From the NCBI GenBank assembly GCA_951394405.1, contig OX596341.1, forward strand, positions 2,604,001-2,668,000: DNA of 64,000 bases. Reading direction: 5' to 3'. Below the pieces are notes generated by a model. It was not told where the DNA came from. It did no database searches and was given only the letters and a program-made list of their open reading frames with translations. This DNA is from Coprinellus micaceus. Lineage: Eukaryota; Basidiomycota; Agaricomycetes; Agaricales; Psathyrellaceae. A program made the translations under genes and the position numbers. The stretch's first letter is position 1, and each line of letters begins with the position of its first letter. This document shows positions 21,983 through 33,232 of this stretch, in pieces.

Positions 21983-24297
21983 ATGGCGTTCGACTCCCTC
22001 AAACTCGAGCAGATTACTCGCACCTCGTCGAAGGGTACGGTGCGCCCACCTTCGCTCAAGGAAGCCTCAATCGTCGGACATACGACGTCGTCTGTACCCC
22101 GCCCGCATGTTGTGTACGTCGTGAGGCTCGTCTATACGGATGGGAGCACTAGCGTTGTTGGAAAGCGATTCTCCGAAGTACGTGAACCCTCTCATCGACT
22201 CTCGCTCTTCGAACTAACGCTGCCCGCGACGGCCCAGTTCTTCGGCCTCTTCGAAGCGCTTAGGCGGTCCACGGGGAGCTCGTTCGGGCTGACCTTCCCA
22301 CCCCGACGGCCCCTCCTCATCTCCCTCGTTCCATCCGCTTGGATCGACGACTCGCTCTTAGACGAGAGGAAAGCCGGTCTCAACGAATTCTTGTGCATCC
22401 TCCTCAACACGGAGAAGACGCGGAACCATCCTTTCCTCTCCAGGTTCTTCCGGTCTGCATTTTCGTCTCTCGCCTTGGAGAGTCTGGGCGAGGGGTTCGC
22501 GCAGATGGGTTTGACTACTAGGCGTTCAAGGCGGGACGCTGGTAAGGGTGCGCCCATCGTCGCGACTTACTACCCGTCGTGGGCAGTGTGGTCCATCCCG
22601 CCTGCGAAAGTCAATTGGTCGCGATTCGACATTGTCTTCTTCGGTGAGTGCTCGCGATTCGAGTATGCCAACGGGCTCTAAAGTCTGTCTAGCGTTCGCG
22701 ATTCCGACGAAGCAAGGAACCCTTGACTGGCCGGACTCCGGAAGAGAAGTACTGAAGAAGCTGGTGAAAGCCGTCGACGGTAGAGCTACTAAAATCGTGT
22801 TATCAGTGGGTGAGTGTGCAGACTGTACCTTTAATATCCCACTAACCGAGAATTTTTCAAGGCGGTTGGGGTGGCAGTCGTTGGTTCTCAGAAGTCGTTG
22901 GGAACCCCGTTGGTCGGGCCTCTTTTATCAGCGCGATTTGTACCGCCATAGATAGTCTAGGACTGCAAGGTTGGCTTTTCTTGTGTACATGCTACGCGTA
23001 TTACTGACGGCGATTGGCAGGGGTCGATATCGATTGGGTGAGCTCAGTAACCTTAAGCCGAGTTGAATGTTGACCACGTTCTGACACAGGAGTACCCGAA
23101 CTCGACTGGCGCTGGAAACCCTCACTCTGCGAGGGACTCTGACAACTTCTTGCAGTTTTTGAAGTCCCTGCGGTCCAGGATCGGTGAGCATCCTCTATGC
23201 GTTGGTTGGTGTGGTGGGACGTACCTGACAAATTATTCTAGGACCTGATAAAATCATTTCCGCTGCTGTCTCTCACTTGCCGTGGCTAGGGCCGAACGGA
23301 AGGCCCTTGACTGACGTTTCTGAGTACGCAAAGCTGATGAATTTCGTGAATATCATGTGAGTCCCACCTTGTGTTCTGTTGCCTGGAATTCTTGGTGACG
23401 CCTTGTAAAGGAACTACGATGTGTGGCCTTCGTCTGCCAACCCCGGTCCCAATGCCCCGCTCGGTCTGTCCTTCTCCCTCGCGATTGACGAACCTCCTCC
23501 TGATGCAAGCCTAGGTGACCTCTGCAATACCAGCAACCAGCCAGAAGCAAACGCGAAGGCAGCCTTTTCACAGTGGACGAAGGCGGGCATGCCTGCATCC
23601 AAGCTGCTCTTAGGTCTCGCGACGTACGGCTATGTGTCCAGGAGCAAGAAGACGAAGCTTACAGGAAGCTCGGTATCGGCTCTGGTCCCAGGTGCTCACC
23701 CCCGGTTACATCAGAGCGCAGCCAGTGAGTATATCATAGGTTCCTTTGGGGTGATGCTGAGCTGTATGTCCAAAGACGAGCCAGGGACGACGGGAGAGGA
23801 CGCGGCGCCTGGAGATCTGAGCCCCTTGTGGGGTCAACAGATCGCGTTCAACCAACTCGTTCGTATGGGGGCGATAGCCAAGCAAGGAAATGGAAAGTAT
23901 GGCGCGGTGAACGGCTATACCATGGGTAGGTGTCGGAGTTCTTTGGATGTCCCCGGTGCTAACGCTTCCTTCTCGGTTCGTCAGAGTGGGATGACTGCAG
24001 TGATACACCGGTGAGTACCGTCCGTCATATGGAGGCGACCCTGGGGCTCATCTGCTTCTAGTTCCTCCATAATCAGAAACGGGAGACCGTTGTGAGCTAT
24101 GATGATCCTTACAGCCTCGCAGACAAGGCGAAGTTTGCGAAGGAGGTCGGGATGGCTGGGTGCTTCACATGGTCCTTGGATCAGGTAAGCTTTTGCGTCG
24201 AATGGGATGCGAGAAGCGAACTGACCCGTGTTCCATGTAGGACGACGGTCTTACCCTCCATGAGGCTGTAAGGACTGGTTTGGGGCTTGCGAGCTAG
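21983..24297 (+). CDS. PX domain - GH18 chitinase fusion protein
   Basis: Eleven exons: 21983..22177, 22238..22643, 22693..22809, 22862..22969, 23021..23037, 23090..23183, 23242..23356, 23411..23925, 23985..24010, 24062..24184, 24241..24297; 590 residues. Residues about 38-150 are a PX (phosphoinositide-binding) domain: VVYVVRLVYTDGSTSVVGKR, the basic KRFSEFFGLFEAL motif, a Pro loop TFPPRRPLL, then DERKAGLNEFLCILL and HPFLSRFF. A GH18 barrel runs from about 170 to the end: PIVATYYPSWAVW, IVLSVGGWGGS, catalytic GVDIDWEYPN (Asp278, Asp280, Glu282), NIMNYDVWPS and GGYT-like AVNGYTM; it ends GCFTWSLDQDDG. The first Asp of DGxDxDxE is Gln275. No signal peptide. Exon 22238..22643 alone carries the PX C-half and the barrel start, so the fusion does not rest on splicing. 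Exon 23021..23037 has 17 nt. The 23411..23925 exon might hide a 51-nt intron at its GTGCTC. Confidence 0.9.
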
Positions 24298-24750
24298 ACG
24301 GCCATTTGCAAATCACCCGCGGGTTCGAGTGGGCACAGCCTGGACCCGGTTTTTATTTACCCTCCGCAGCGACACCTGGAATCACATTTGGAAATTTGAA
24401 TTGCATCTTCAGGGTCGTGTTGAAGAGTTGAGCGTTCCTGGGAGGTGACCCACGGTGTGGCAGGTTGAAAGACGGCTGGCAGTGGCGCCCGTGGCCGGTT
24501 AGACGCGCTGGTCGGAGTCAATAGAAACACAGCCAAAGCGATCAATCGCGCCAAGAGAAGGTTGAAGTTTGGGACATCCGAGTTGGTACATATTGCCCTC
24601 ATTCCATTCCCTTCTTGTACACTACAGCTCGGGGACGTGTCCTTGTAGCCTTTGACCTTGAGTGAGTTGCGAAACAGTCTCTGAGAATGCTACTCTGACA
24701 TGCATGACCAGCGACGATCTTTGGTTTCCCCTTATGAATGCTTGACCAGC
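24298..24750. other. intergenic / 5' leader
   Basis: Between two plus-strand genes. An in-frame upstream ATG at 24700 would lengthen the next protein by 17 residues. Confidence 0.5.
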
Positions 24751-27192
24751 ATGTCGGCAGTATATCTTCACAACTCGATTTATCATAGCAGAGACATCTC
24801 TACGGAGGACCGCTCCAACTTCCCCCATTCCAGAAACCTCTCCACTGTATCCAGCGCTACCCTCCTTACCAACACAACACACCACTCCCAACCGACCGAG
24901 CCACTGCTACCCCACAGCACATCCCCTCAGGAGTCCGACTACGATATAGTGTCGCGGAACACAATACCTCGGTTTCCAAGCAAACGAGAGCACGGCTTTC
25001 AAGACAATGGGCCCATCAGCAGGGAGGAGAGAGGCCTCCTTTCTTCTCTCCGTCGTCGACCGCTGAGAGGGATGCGCTGGCTGAAGACGGGGTTGGACCT
25101 AGTTATCGGTGCGTGCCCCAGTGCATCTGGGCCTTACGGCATCTCATATATTGCATTTGTCCTCGCTGGGGTAGAGCTAAATACTAATTACTCTTCCTTA
25201 TACAGGTGTCTGGGCACTGTATAACGCAGTCCGGTATTTCTTCGCCTTCACCGTGTACGAATCTATCAGTGGCGAGACAGCCGCTCTCGCCCTGGGCGTC
25301 AGCGCCGGCCTCTCGTTCGCGTTCCTCACCTGCGCGATCGCCTTCTCTGTATTCCGCCCCCAGCTTCTCCGGCATGGAGTCTCCTACAATACGCTGTCCA
25401 CGGTGTACTGGTGCCTCACATACCTCGCGATCCTCCTTTTGTTCGCCCCGGCTGCGACGAACTTTGCGCTGGTGTTCTTGTGGAAGAATGCGAGCGATTT
25501 GCAGCTTCAACCGAGGCATCGGTGCTATGTGGATATTGACCTTGTGTGGTCGAGATCGAGCCAGAGGATGTGCAAGACCAATACCGCGGCTTGGGGAGTC
25601 TGGGTCGCCCTCGCTAGTGTGCGATTGGCCGTGACGTCCGCAGTCCTCGTGAGTGCACCCCCTCCGTTCTCTTTTTTTGATGGTCGTTATCTCTGATCAT
25701 ATTTGCTCACCGCATTCCGGTGCCTCATCAGCTTGGATACCAGATCGTCCTGTACAAACTGAGCGAGTCTCCAGACCTTCTGGCGACGACATTCCGAAGG
25801 AAGCATCGAGTCAACCCGTCGGATTTGTTCGCGTCCCCGTATGACGCTATGGTTCCCGGACCACAGCCTTCGACCGGTGCACCTCCCTCACCCCTGGTCC
25901 AGAGCCAAGGCACGATTCAGACGAGGTTCCAGTCGTCCTCGTCGCTTTCGTCGCGCACGAAGTTCTCTTCGTCCCAGCAGACGCACTACGGCCAGCCGAA
26001 ACTGTCGAGGTCAAGGTCGTCGGGGCTGTCGACGGATCCTAGGGCCACGAGCTCAGATGCGATGCAGACGCAAGCGTACCTCCCTCCTGTGCCTGAAGGA
26101 GATGCGGGAGACATTGCGGGATATTCGAGCCCGAATCGGTTCATTAATGCGGTGTCGCAGATTGATAGGGAGATGGAGGCCGCACTGGATTTTGCGAGGT
26201 CGGATGGGACGCCATCGTTGAAATCGAGGCATACGAATGAAGGTCCTGCGGGTCAGGGTGGACGTGATGATTCTGATGAAGAGACGGAAGAGAACCCGAG
26301 TTATACGCAGCGGAGGGTTAATAGCAGCAGTGGCCATACCGATGATAACGACAGCAACGACAGACATGACCGGGTGGTGGACAGTGACGATGAAGACGAC
26401 GACGACGACTTTTACCGAGGCCGGAGGGGTTCAGACCCTCTCTCCGTTCCGCTGAGCAGCCTGGGGTACAACGAATTCGGGCAGCCGTACCCACCCGACC
26501 AAGACGTCCCTATGATGAACGGCTACATTCGGCGTATGCCGACGATCGAGAGTATGGGGTCTAGGGAGCTGGGGAGCAGTATCGCAGGGTCGAGTTTGTT
26601 GAGTGGGAGGGGAGGGGGTGGGCACGCTGCGGAGAATAGGGGGAGCATGCAGAGCCAGAAGAGCGGGAAGAGGTCGAGTTATGGGAGTCGGCCTGGGACG
26701 AGGAGTGCGATGAGGGAGAGTTGGGCGGGGTCGGAGATGTTGGGTGTGCAGGTGGTAGAGAGTGAGCAGGAGGGTTTGGGTGGGAATGGGAGTGCGGATG
26801 TGAGTGGGAGTACGGAGAGGAGTAGCTTTGGCGTGCAGGCGGAGAGGCTGAGCGCGTTGAGTGCGTTGGATGGGAACGGGAGTGCGCGGAGCTCGGATTT
26901 CAGGTCGAGAGCGAGGGAGGCGACTGAGTTAGGGGAGATGTTGGATAAGATGATGGACGATCTTATTGGCGTTGGGGCTGGCGGGCCTCTGCGCGACTCG
27001 AACAGTGGGGAGAGCGCGTCGAGTAGGGAGATGGGGATGTTGAGTGCACCAGGGAGGTATTCGAGCTCGACGAAGGGGAGTTCGGGCACGGATATTTCGT
27101 ATGTTACGGCGAAGACGGGGAGTGCGAAGAGTAGGGATAGTGCGTCGGTGCCGCCGCCTGCTCCTGTACCCCCATCTCCGAGTCGTCCTTAG
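24751..27192 (+). CDS. four-TM membrane protein with long acidic/Ser-rich tail
   Basis: Exons: 24751..25108, 25206..25648, 25732..27192; 753 residues (770 if translation starts at 24700). Four hydrophobic segments are seen: VWALYNAVRYFFAFTVY, ALALGVSAGLSFAFLTCAI, CLTYLAILLLFAPAATNFA and WVALASVRLAVTSAVL joined to LGYQIVLYKL. The rest, about 480 residues, is low-complexity and polar, with an acidic stretch (DSDDEDDDDDF) and many Ser-Gly repeats. It ends in a Pro cluster (PPPAPVPPSPSRP). I recognise no catalytic or transport motif. The topology suggests a plasma- or endomembrane protein with a long cytosolic tail, conserved only in basidiomycetes as far as I can tell. Confidence 0.82.
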
Positions 27193-27472
27193 GGCGACTT
27201 GGAGACCTGGTGATTACGTGCGGCTGGTGCTCTGTGTGTGTAGATTGGCGGGACAGTTTAATGCTATCGTGGATTTGTATGTATTGGATGGATTATAAGT
27301 GCTTTCTTGGTTTAGTTATATCGTATACCATCTTATACCCCTAGCACTGTAACGCACAAGCTTTGTTTAAACTATGACGAATTCTCGTACGAATGATTGC
27401 GACGATCATGCACCATGCGGGACAGGCTTCTTTTACGTATACAAACTTCGAAGAACCCCCGCCAGCAAGAAC
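27193..27472. other. intergenic, 3' flank
   Basis: Short AT-richer 3' region after the four-TM gene; nothing recognised. Confidence 0.4.
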
Positions 27473-28030
27473 TTAACCCAGGTTGAGCACGTCGATGTGC
27501 TCTGAGCTCTGGAGTGGACGGATGGTTGAGGGGTGGGGCCGGCACTGGCGGGTGAGGAGCCGCGCTGCCAATACAAGGGTGCGGAGGGAGGGGGTGAAAG
27601 CGAGCAGTTTTCCGACTTCGACGGCATCCAGTCGCTTTGGCAAGTTTGGTTGTGAGCGAGTTAACAGCCCAAGCTGTAGAGGAGTAACTGGAGGCATCGA
27701 AGAACCTGAGCCGACACGGAGTGCGTCTCACCGGCGTCCCTATCAATATGGTTTTCGTATTCGAGTGTCTGGAGGTGGGGCAAGACGAGCTGGGGCACTA
27801 AGGTTACGAGCACATCGCACTTGATGTGGACTTGCAAAATAAGAATGGGAGGGTTGGGTAGGGTGATGGGAGGGCGCGGCGGCCCCATGGTAAAGGATGG
27901 GCGTAGGGGTCGAGAGCGACCTGGAAAGTCGATGCGGATAGAGAGTTCTTCGAGGGAATGGTATTTCTCCAGGACACCTAGGTAATCGCAGACCGACTCG
28001 GAGTTGCAAAACAGAAGGAATAGAAGACAG
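27473..28030 (-). pseudogene. remnant of an F-box/LRR gene, paralogue of the 34188-35828 gene
   Basis: The minus strand reads NSESVCDYLGVLEKYHSLEE, LSIRIDF and then HIKCDVLVTLVPQLVLPHLQ with TLEYENHIDRDAG. The intact F-box protein at 34188-35828 has NSFADYLPILGKCRVLQELS, DIKCDMLTALVHKLILPGLR and SLNYKNTTDTDVGG in the same order. After a stop codon the similarity continues in another frame (KLLAFTPSLRTLVLAARLLT against FLTLITHLTHLELAAQRLT). No F-box or start codon remains, so it is a 5'-truncated, frameshifted copy of the C-terminal half. Confidence 0.75.
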
Positions 28031-28083
28031 ATGTCGTTGCGCAGAAGTCCGCATAAAACCTACATACGCATGCCACTACAATC

Positions 28084-30643
28084 TCAATTAGGCCCAACAA
28101 GTCGGTACAGAATCCTCCTCACAGGGCCCGAAAGGTGCTGAGGGTTGTGCCGATACGTGCTCTACATCGTCCCTCAAGGATTAGTACGTGCCTTTTGGAT
28201 ATTGAAGCAACTAAAACTCACCATAACCATCCCCATCCCCATCGCCGCCAAAATCACATCGCCCCACTTGCCCGTCTTAAACCCATACCCCTTTCCCTTC
28301 GCCATCAGCCACGCCGACTCCATCCCTTTCGGCAAAGTGTACATTGCCAACTCCCCTCGCCTCCGTTTTGCTTCTACTAAAAGCGAGAGCCCCGCGCCGA
28401 ATCCAGTGAGCCAAAACGAGGCCTTGGAGATGAACAGGGCGTCGATCAGGGATTGGGGGAGGAACTTTGAGAGGGAGGCGTGCGAGTTGCGTAGGATGGT
28501 GAAGAACCGGTGGAGGCGGTGCTTGTAGCAAAAGAGGACTTGGGGGGGTGTATCGTTTAGCACCCCATTACCCTGTGCGACTGCGAGAGTGTGACGAGCT
28601 TACTGTTATAAAGTGCAACAAAGGCCCCAATGAACGCCGAACTCCTCAACGACCCCAACAGAGCCTTCACAATAACCTTCCCAGGATTCTTCTTAAACGA
28701 ATCCAACTTGAAGATCGTCGGCACAAAGTGTAGGCACCCATAAACCGGTAAAATCCACTTGCCCACCGTAAATAACTTATCCACAAACGTCAACGTACAG
28801 CTCGACGCCCCGGGGTGCACGGCCCTGCAGTCGACGTAGTAGGGGAGGTACCAAGATTTGGGATCGGATGCTGAGATGACTTTGCCCGCGGCGGTTGTGA
28901 TGGGCTCTTTGAGTGAGGATAGGGCAGTTGGGAGGAACTCGTAGGGTGCTTGGTCCGGGGGGACGGGGGGAAGGACGTCGAACCGATCCATAAAGTCGAG
29001 GATGTGCGCTTGGTTGGATGGGGTGGTCTCCCATTTCCGAAGGATGTCCGCGATATCCTTCGGGTCGTATTTATGGGACTGTAGGAGGTCGTAGTTGATT
29101 TTTTGGGCCTCGGCTGGGGTTTTGGACGCAGCCGTAATCCTGAGTGTGTCGTATGGGGCACCAATGAATAAAAATGGGAGAGACGCGAGTAGAAGCGAGA
29201 CTTACCAGTTTGTGTAAGGTCTGGGCAGGGTGTCACGTCTAAGTAGCCAGCCATACATGATCTGGCCACAGCAGAGGGAGAAGACGATGACGTCACCGTA
29301 TGGAATGCTGAAGTTCATCGCGGCAGCAAATGCATTATACGACCCTTGGAGACCTCTGCAGACGGCATTGAGTCTGCATGCGTGGCCTTACTCAGATATG
29401 TCATGCTCACCGGACAAATATTTCCCGACAGATGGCACCGCGCCTATTCCTCTTCTCGCACATGATGGCCGCACCCCCGGCAACAGCTCCAGCGAGAGCA
29501 GGATGCCACTTACACACCCGTTTCCCCACCAGATCCGCTTGTGCACGGTGCATAAGGCTCACGCGACAACGGCGTCCTCCCTCAGCAGCGGACATGCTCG
29601 GTAGTGGGATCTCCTCGGCCTTCGACTTGCCGTCGAGCTTCGAAGCTGGGATCAGGATGGGTAGGGCGTTGATGAGGAATTTGTAAAGGGAGGTGAAGGT
29701 TCCTAGCATGGCTCCAAACCGCCAGGTACCCTCGCCAAACAAGGCATGTAGGATGAGGGCTGGTCGGTGCATCCTACTCCACCGTTAGAGAGATTTGGAG
29801 GAAGAGGGGGCAAGTAGACACACTTTGGAACATTGCCGATCTTAAGCAACGCAAGCGCCAGGTTAACCAACGCTCGAATACAGAAGGCGAGTCCCCCTGA
29901 GCGTAGCCCCCCTCGCACAGAGTGCTCGAGGCACTGGCGAAGTGTATGGAGCTTCATAAAAGGCTGCTCCTCGTCTCCCCAGACCATCTTGCGCACCTCC
30001 TTCAGCGCTAAACGCCGTATCAGCACCCAAAAATGCTACAAAGTGTGCACACGCATACCTTCCCAATGGTTGGCGATCTCCATCAGTTTCTCAAGCAACG
30101 CCATGAGGAGGAGCTCGAGGGACCCATCCCAGTGGTTGGCGATCTTCATCAGTTTCTCAAGCAACGCCATGAGGAGGAACTCGAGGGACCCATCCCACTC
30201 CGGGTTGCATTTGTCAGAGTTAGGGGAGGAAGACCGTTCCAATTGCGTCTCTACAGGGCCTTACGGAGCCCAAATATATGAACATCAGCGCGCCTCAACG
30301 AGATAAACAAAGAAAAAGTGGACGTACTGCCGCCGGGCGGTCGAAGACCACTGTACAGTGCGCCGTAGGTTGACGTGGAATAGGCTTTGTCGCGACTTGG
30401 AACTATAGTGCTAGCTTCCGTACGAAGGGGCGGCGCCATAAGGTCGTCGGGGCGCTTTGGGCTCTCGCTTTCATCCAATCGGACTGTGAGCACCTCTACT
30501 TCTTCAGCACTCCCTGGTGCCACCTCATCGAAGGAAAGCGAAGCCACACCTAGAGCAGTACTTGAGCATAGACGCGAGACTGATGAGATGGTGTTTACCG
30601 TGCCGGACTGAGATCCCACAGAGTCGCAAAACACTAGATTCAT
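28084..30643 (-). CDS. TMEM135-like multi-pass membrane protein
   Basis: Exons: 28084..28161, 28222..28538, 28604..29139, 29206..29355, 29411..29773, 29824..30007, 30059..30250, 30328..30643; 711 residues. Hallmarks are SVRGGLRSGGLAFCIRALVN, FGEGTWRFGAMLGTFTSLYK, AGAVAGGAAIM-like ALAGAVAGGAAIMCE, GSLRSSAFIGAFVALYN, LFCYKHRLHRF, the paired ELAMYTLPKGMESAW, and the ending MSTYRHNPQHLSGPVRRIL. TMEM135 proteins have Tim17-like repeats and act in mitochondrial and peroxisomal membranes and lipid handling in animals; fungal versions are unstudied. Exon 30059..30250 has two copies of a 66-bp unit in tandem. The N-terminus (first ~100 residues) is weakly supported; Met codons inside exon 30328..30643 are alternatives. 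The start lies only 54 bp from the stop of the next gene. Confidence 0.85.
30061..30192. repeat. in-frame 66-bp tandem duplication
   Basis: Units 30061-30126 and 30127-30192 differ at only about three positions, and both encode a 22-residue stretch with the core LLMALLEKLM and IANHW of the TMEM135-like protein. High identity points to a recent event. Confidence 0.9.
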
Positions 30644-30696
30644 CCATATTCCTCAGCCTGGTTGGGACTGTGGACCATTGCTGATCTGCGGGTGGA

Positions 30697-32478
30697 TCAG
30701 TACTTGGGCCGAAACATGAGAAAATATACCAAACCCTCAATCCCCGGTTCGGAAATGGTGCATTTGCCGACTAGGTATATCCAGTCGTTGTCGTGACTCA
30801 GAGAAAAGTCTAATCCAGTCTATAATGTTGGGTCAGACACATTGGAATGCGGGATTCCTGAATCACCTTCACCTTGGCGAGGAGAAACCTGTTGATGGTG
30901 TCGCAAGGGTGGAAAGACTGTGAAATAGTGAGAAAGGTTAGAATCATACTTAATTCCTCGGGGCTGACCTCTGAGCTCGAGTCATCGGGGAAAGAGCTGA
31001 TGGTGATGTCCGAGTTGCTTTCCATGGAATCAGACGGGCCGCCCGCACCTTGAAATCCCCTGGACGGCGAACTGGCATCTCTACCATTGCCGCCTCCGCC
31101 TTGGTCGTTGTCTTTCCCGCCTCTGGGACGCCTGTCTGAATCTGGAGGTTGAAATGAACCACGTTTGGACCCACCCGGGCCCTGACCTCCAGTAAACAGG
31201 GGGTACTTGCGCTTCTCTTGCGCGCGAAAGGGCTCGGAGAAATCCAGTTTGAACCCAGTCAGGAAGAGGGTTTGATCTTGCGAACCATCGATACCTGACC
31301 TTCCAACGTATGCGTCGAATGTGCCAGATGATCTCCACGCAAAGGTCGGGAGGGCTGAAGTGTGACCGCCCTCGTCGGCGTGGGGGTCGGACATCTTCAC
31401 CAGGCAAGGAACGTGGAGAGAATCCATCACATGGTCCGTAAAAGCGGCCAGTCCCCAGGTCTCGCTCTTGATACATCCACTGATGATGTAGAGTGCTTCG
31501 TGACTATCTATTGGCCGCCTGCTGTTTGCGTAGGTGTATAATAGCCCTGCATGCCGAGAAATGTGCTCGCGAAGTTCCACCCTATCGTCTTCGTCAAGTT
31601 CCTCCAGCTGGCCCGCAGATGTCATGGCAAGAACTGCCCCTTGTTTATGAGGTTCGAGATGGCGGAACTCAAAACGAGCAATTGTCCTGAAGGATTCCCC
31701 AGATGAGCCGAGATAGTCGAAGGGGCTGAGTACTCACTTGTTGTCAGATTCGTATATTGTTCTGGACCACGCTCCTCGTGCGACGGATTTACCTTTGGCC
31801 AGTTCATTTGGCTCAACGAAGGGCCCAGGTTTTGGAGGGGGTTGATATAATATGCCATCAGAAAGGCAGGCTTGGATCAGCTCCTCATCATCCCATATGT
31901 TGAAGATCTTCCTAAAACCACCTTCTACACTGAAGGTCCCAACATCGCCTAACTTGACACCTTCCCCATCCTTGATGGGTTTGCGGGGTCTGGGCTTCCA
32001 ACAAGGTAGGCCCTTCCCAGCGTGAAGCATTGAGGCAACGTATACTTCCCCAGGGGTCTCGGTGGGAAGTGACGGGTTTGAGTGCTCGCCCATGTTAGAC
32101 TGAACACCGGCAGTGATCAGGTATGTGCATTAAGAGGTTCATCGATCGCGTACGCACTAGAAGGAAGTTATCCTTGGCTCCGGGGTCTTGGGAGTTAACC
32201 CAGAAACTTTGTAGGATCCGTTGTAGAAGAGTTCGCAGCTCTATCGCGCTCCAATAAAACGAGAGAGCGCCGGAGGACAGCACTTGAGTATCCCCAGTGG
32301 ATCCTGAGCTGCGGTCGGGAGGAGGTACGGTGAAGACGTTGCGCGTATAGCTGTACGTTGTGTTGTACATGTCACCACCCACCACACGGGTATCGGCCGT
32401 GCCAATGACCGCACATTGCGAACCCCCAAGCATATCGAAATTCGCTTGGGGGCGGTCATCGGGGCGTGGTTCAGACAT
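30697..32478 (-). CDS. Agaricomycete protein of unknown function (GDVG family)
   Basis: Exons: 30697..30819, 30873..31686, 31738..32099, 32158..32478; 539 residues. I know this architecture only as an expanded, uncharacterised family of mushroom-forming fungi. Its marks are a Gly-rich opening (VVGGDMYNTTYSYTRN), a central segment with GVKLGDVGTFSVEGGFRKIF, a helical block with EALYIISGCIKSETWGLAAF, a charged low-complexity linker (GGKDNDQGGGGNGRD), and an ending with FHPCDTINRFLLAK and SHDNDWIYLV. No enzymatic motif or TM segment is visible. The start at 32478 follows an in-frame Met 9 codons upstream, which is an alternative. Function cannot be assigned. Confidence 0.8.
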
Positions 32479-33232
32479 AGCTGCAATAGGGGAGAGAGGG
32501 AACAAATGGTGTGCGTCGGCAGGGAGTGACGCCAGAGAGCCTCAGAGCCAGCGCCCACTGGCAAGACGCCACGAACACGTGGATTTAATTAAGTACCTCG
32601 GCACCGAACTAGCTCTTAGTGTCCTGCGTTGCATTGGACCACATTCAATGGGCGGCTTGTGGCTTGAATGTGAGAAATGGAGGGGCAGGGGGATAAAAAT
32701 GGCTTGGAGGCTTACACTGTTAGGATGTACGACGCCTCCGGCAATTGTCATGAGCTTGAATCGAAGCTCTCTTTGCCTGAGCGAGGGGCAATCCCCATGT
32801 TTGATGTCTTTCCCATTAACGTGCCCAAGGCCGGGATCCTTGATCCAACGTCTCCGACACTCTGTAAGGTTGTTAATCTGAAACCCAACCAGGTAAAGGA
32901 GAGGAAAGAAGAAGAGCCAGACTCAATCGGGGAGAAGCGAGAAAGCCGATTTAGCTCCATGTCAGGAGACTCGCCTAGTTTTTGTGACCAAAGTCACAAA
33001 ACCAGGCTACGCAGCGAGGAGGGGTTGAAGATGATTCTATGTCGCTACCTCGCAGGTTTCTGGCCATATACACAGTTGTGGACATGAGAGAGCGGAGGAG
33101 GGTGGATTTTGCCCGTCTGTCGCCATCGTCCACGGAAATTCCTTTTCGGGTGCGCGATTGACGATCACGTGGGAGGCCAAATCGCGTCGCGTCCTACCCC
33201 TGAGCAAATTTATCTTTCTTCTTCCTGCCACC
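32479..33232. other. divergent promoter region
   Basis: 754 bp between head-to-head genes. A plus-strand open frame (32677-33087) has no recognisable features. A minus-strand piece reading SVGDVGSRIPALG near 32850 faintly recalls the GDVG family and could be a relic; this is uncertain. Confidence 0.4.

Noticed and set aside
14443..27192. Idea that the oxidoreductase, 7TM protein, chitinase and four-TM protein form a biosynthetic cluster
   Set aside because: No backbone enzyme (PKS, NRPS, terpene synthase) or dedicated regulator nearby, and the La gene lies between them.
32677..33087. 136-codon plus frame between two divergent genes
   Set aside because: No homology recognised, no start context, and it sits in a promoter region; kept only as a note under the intergenic entry.
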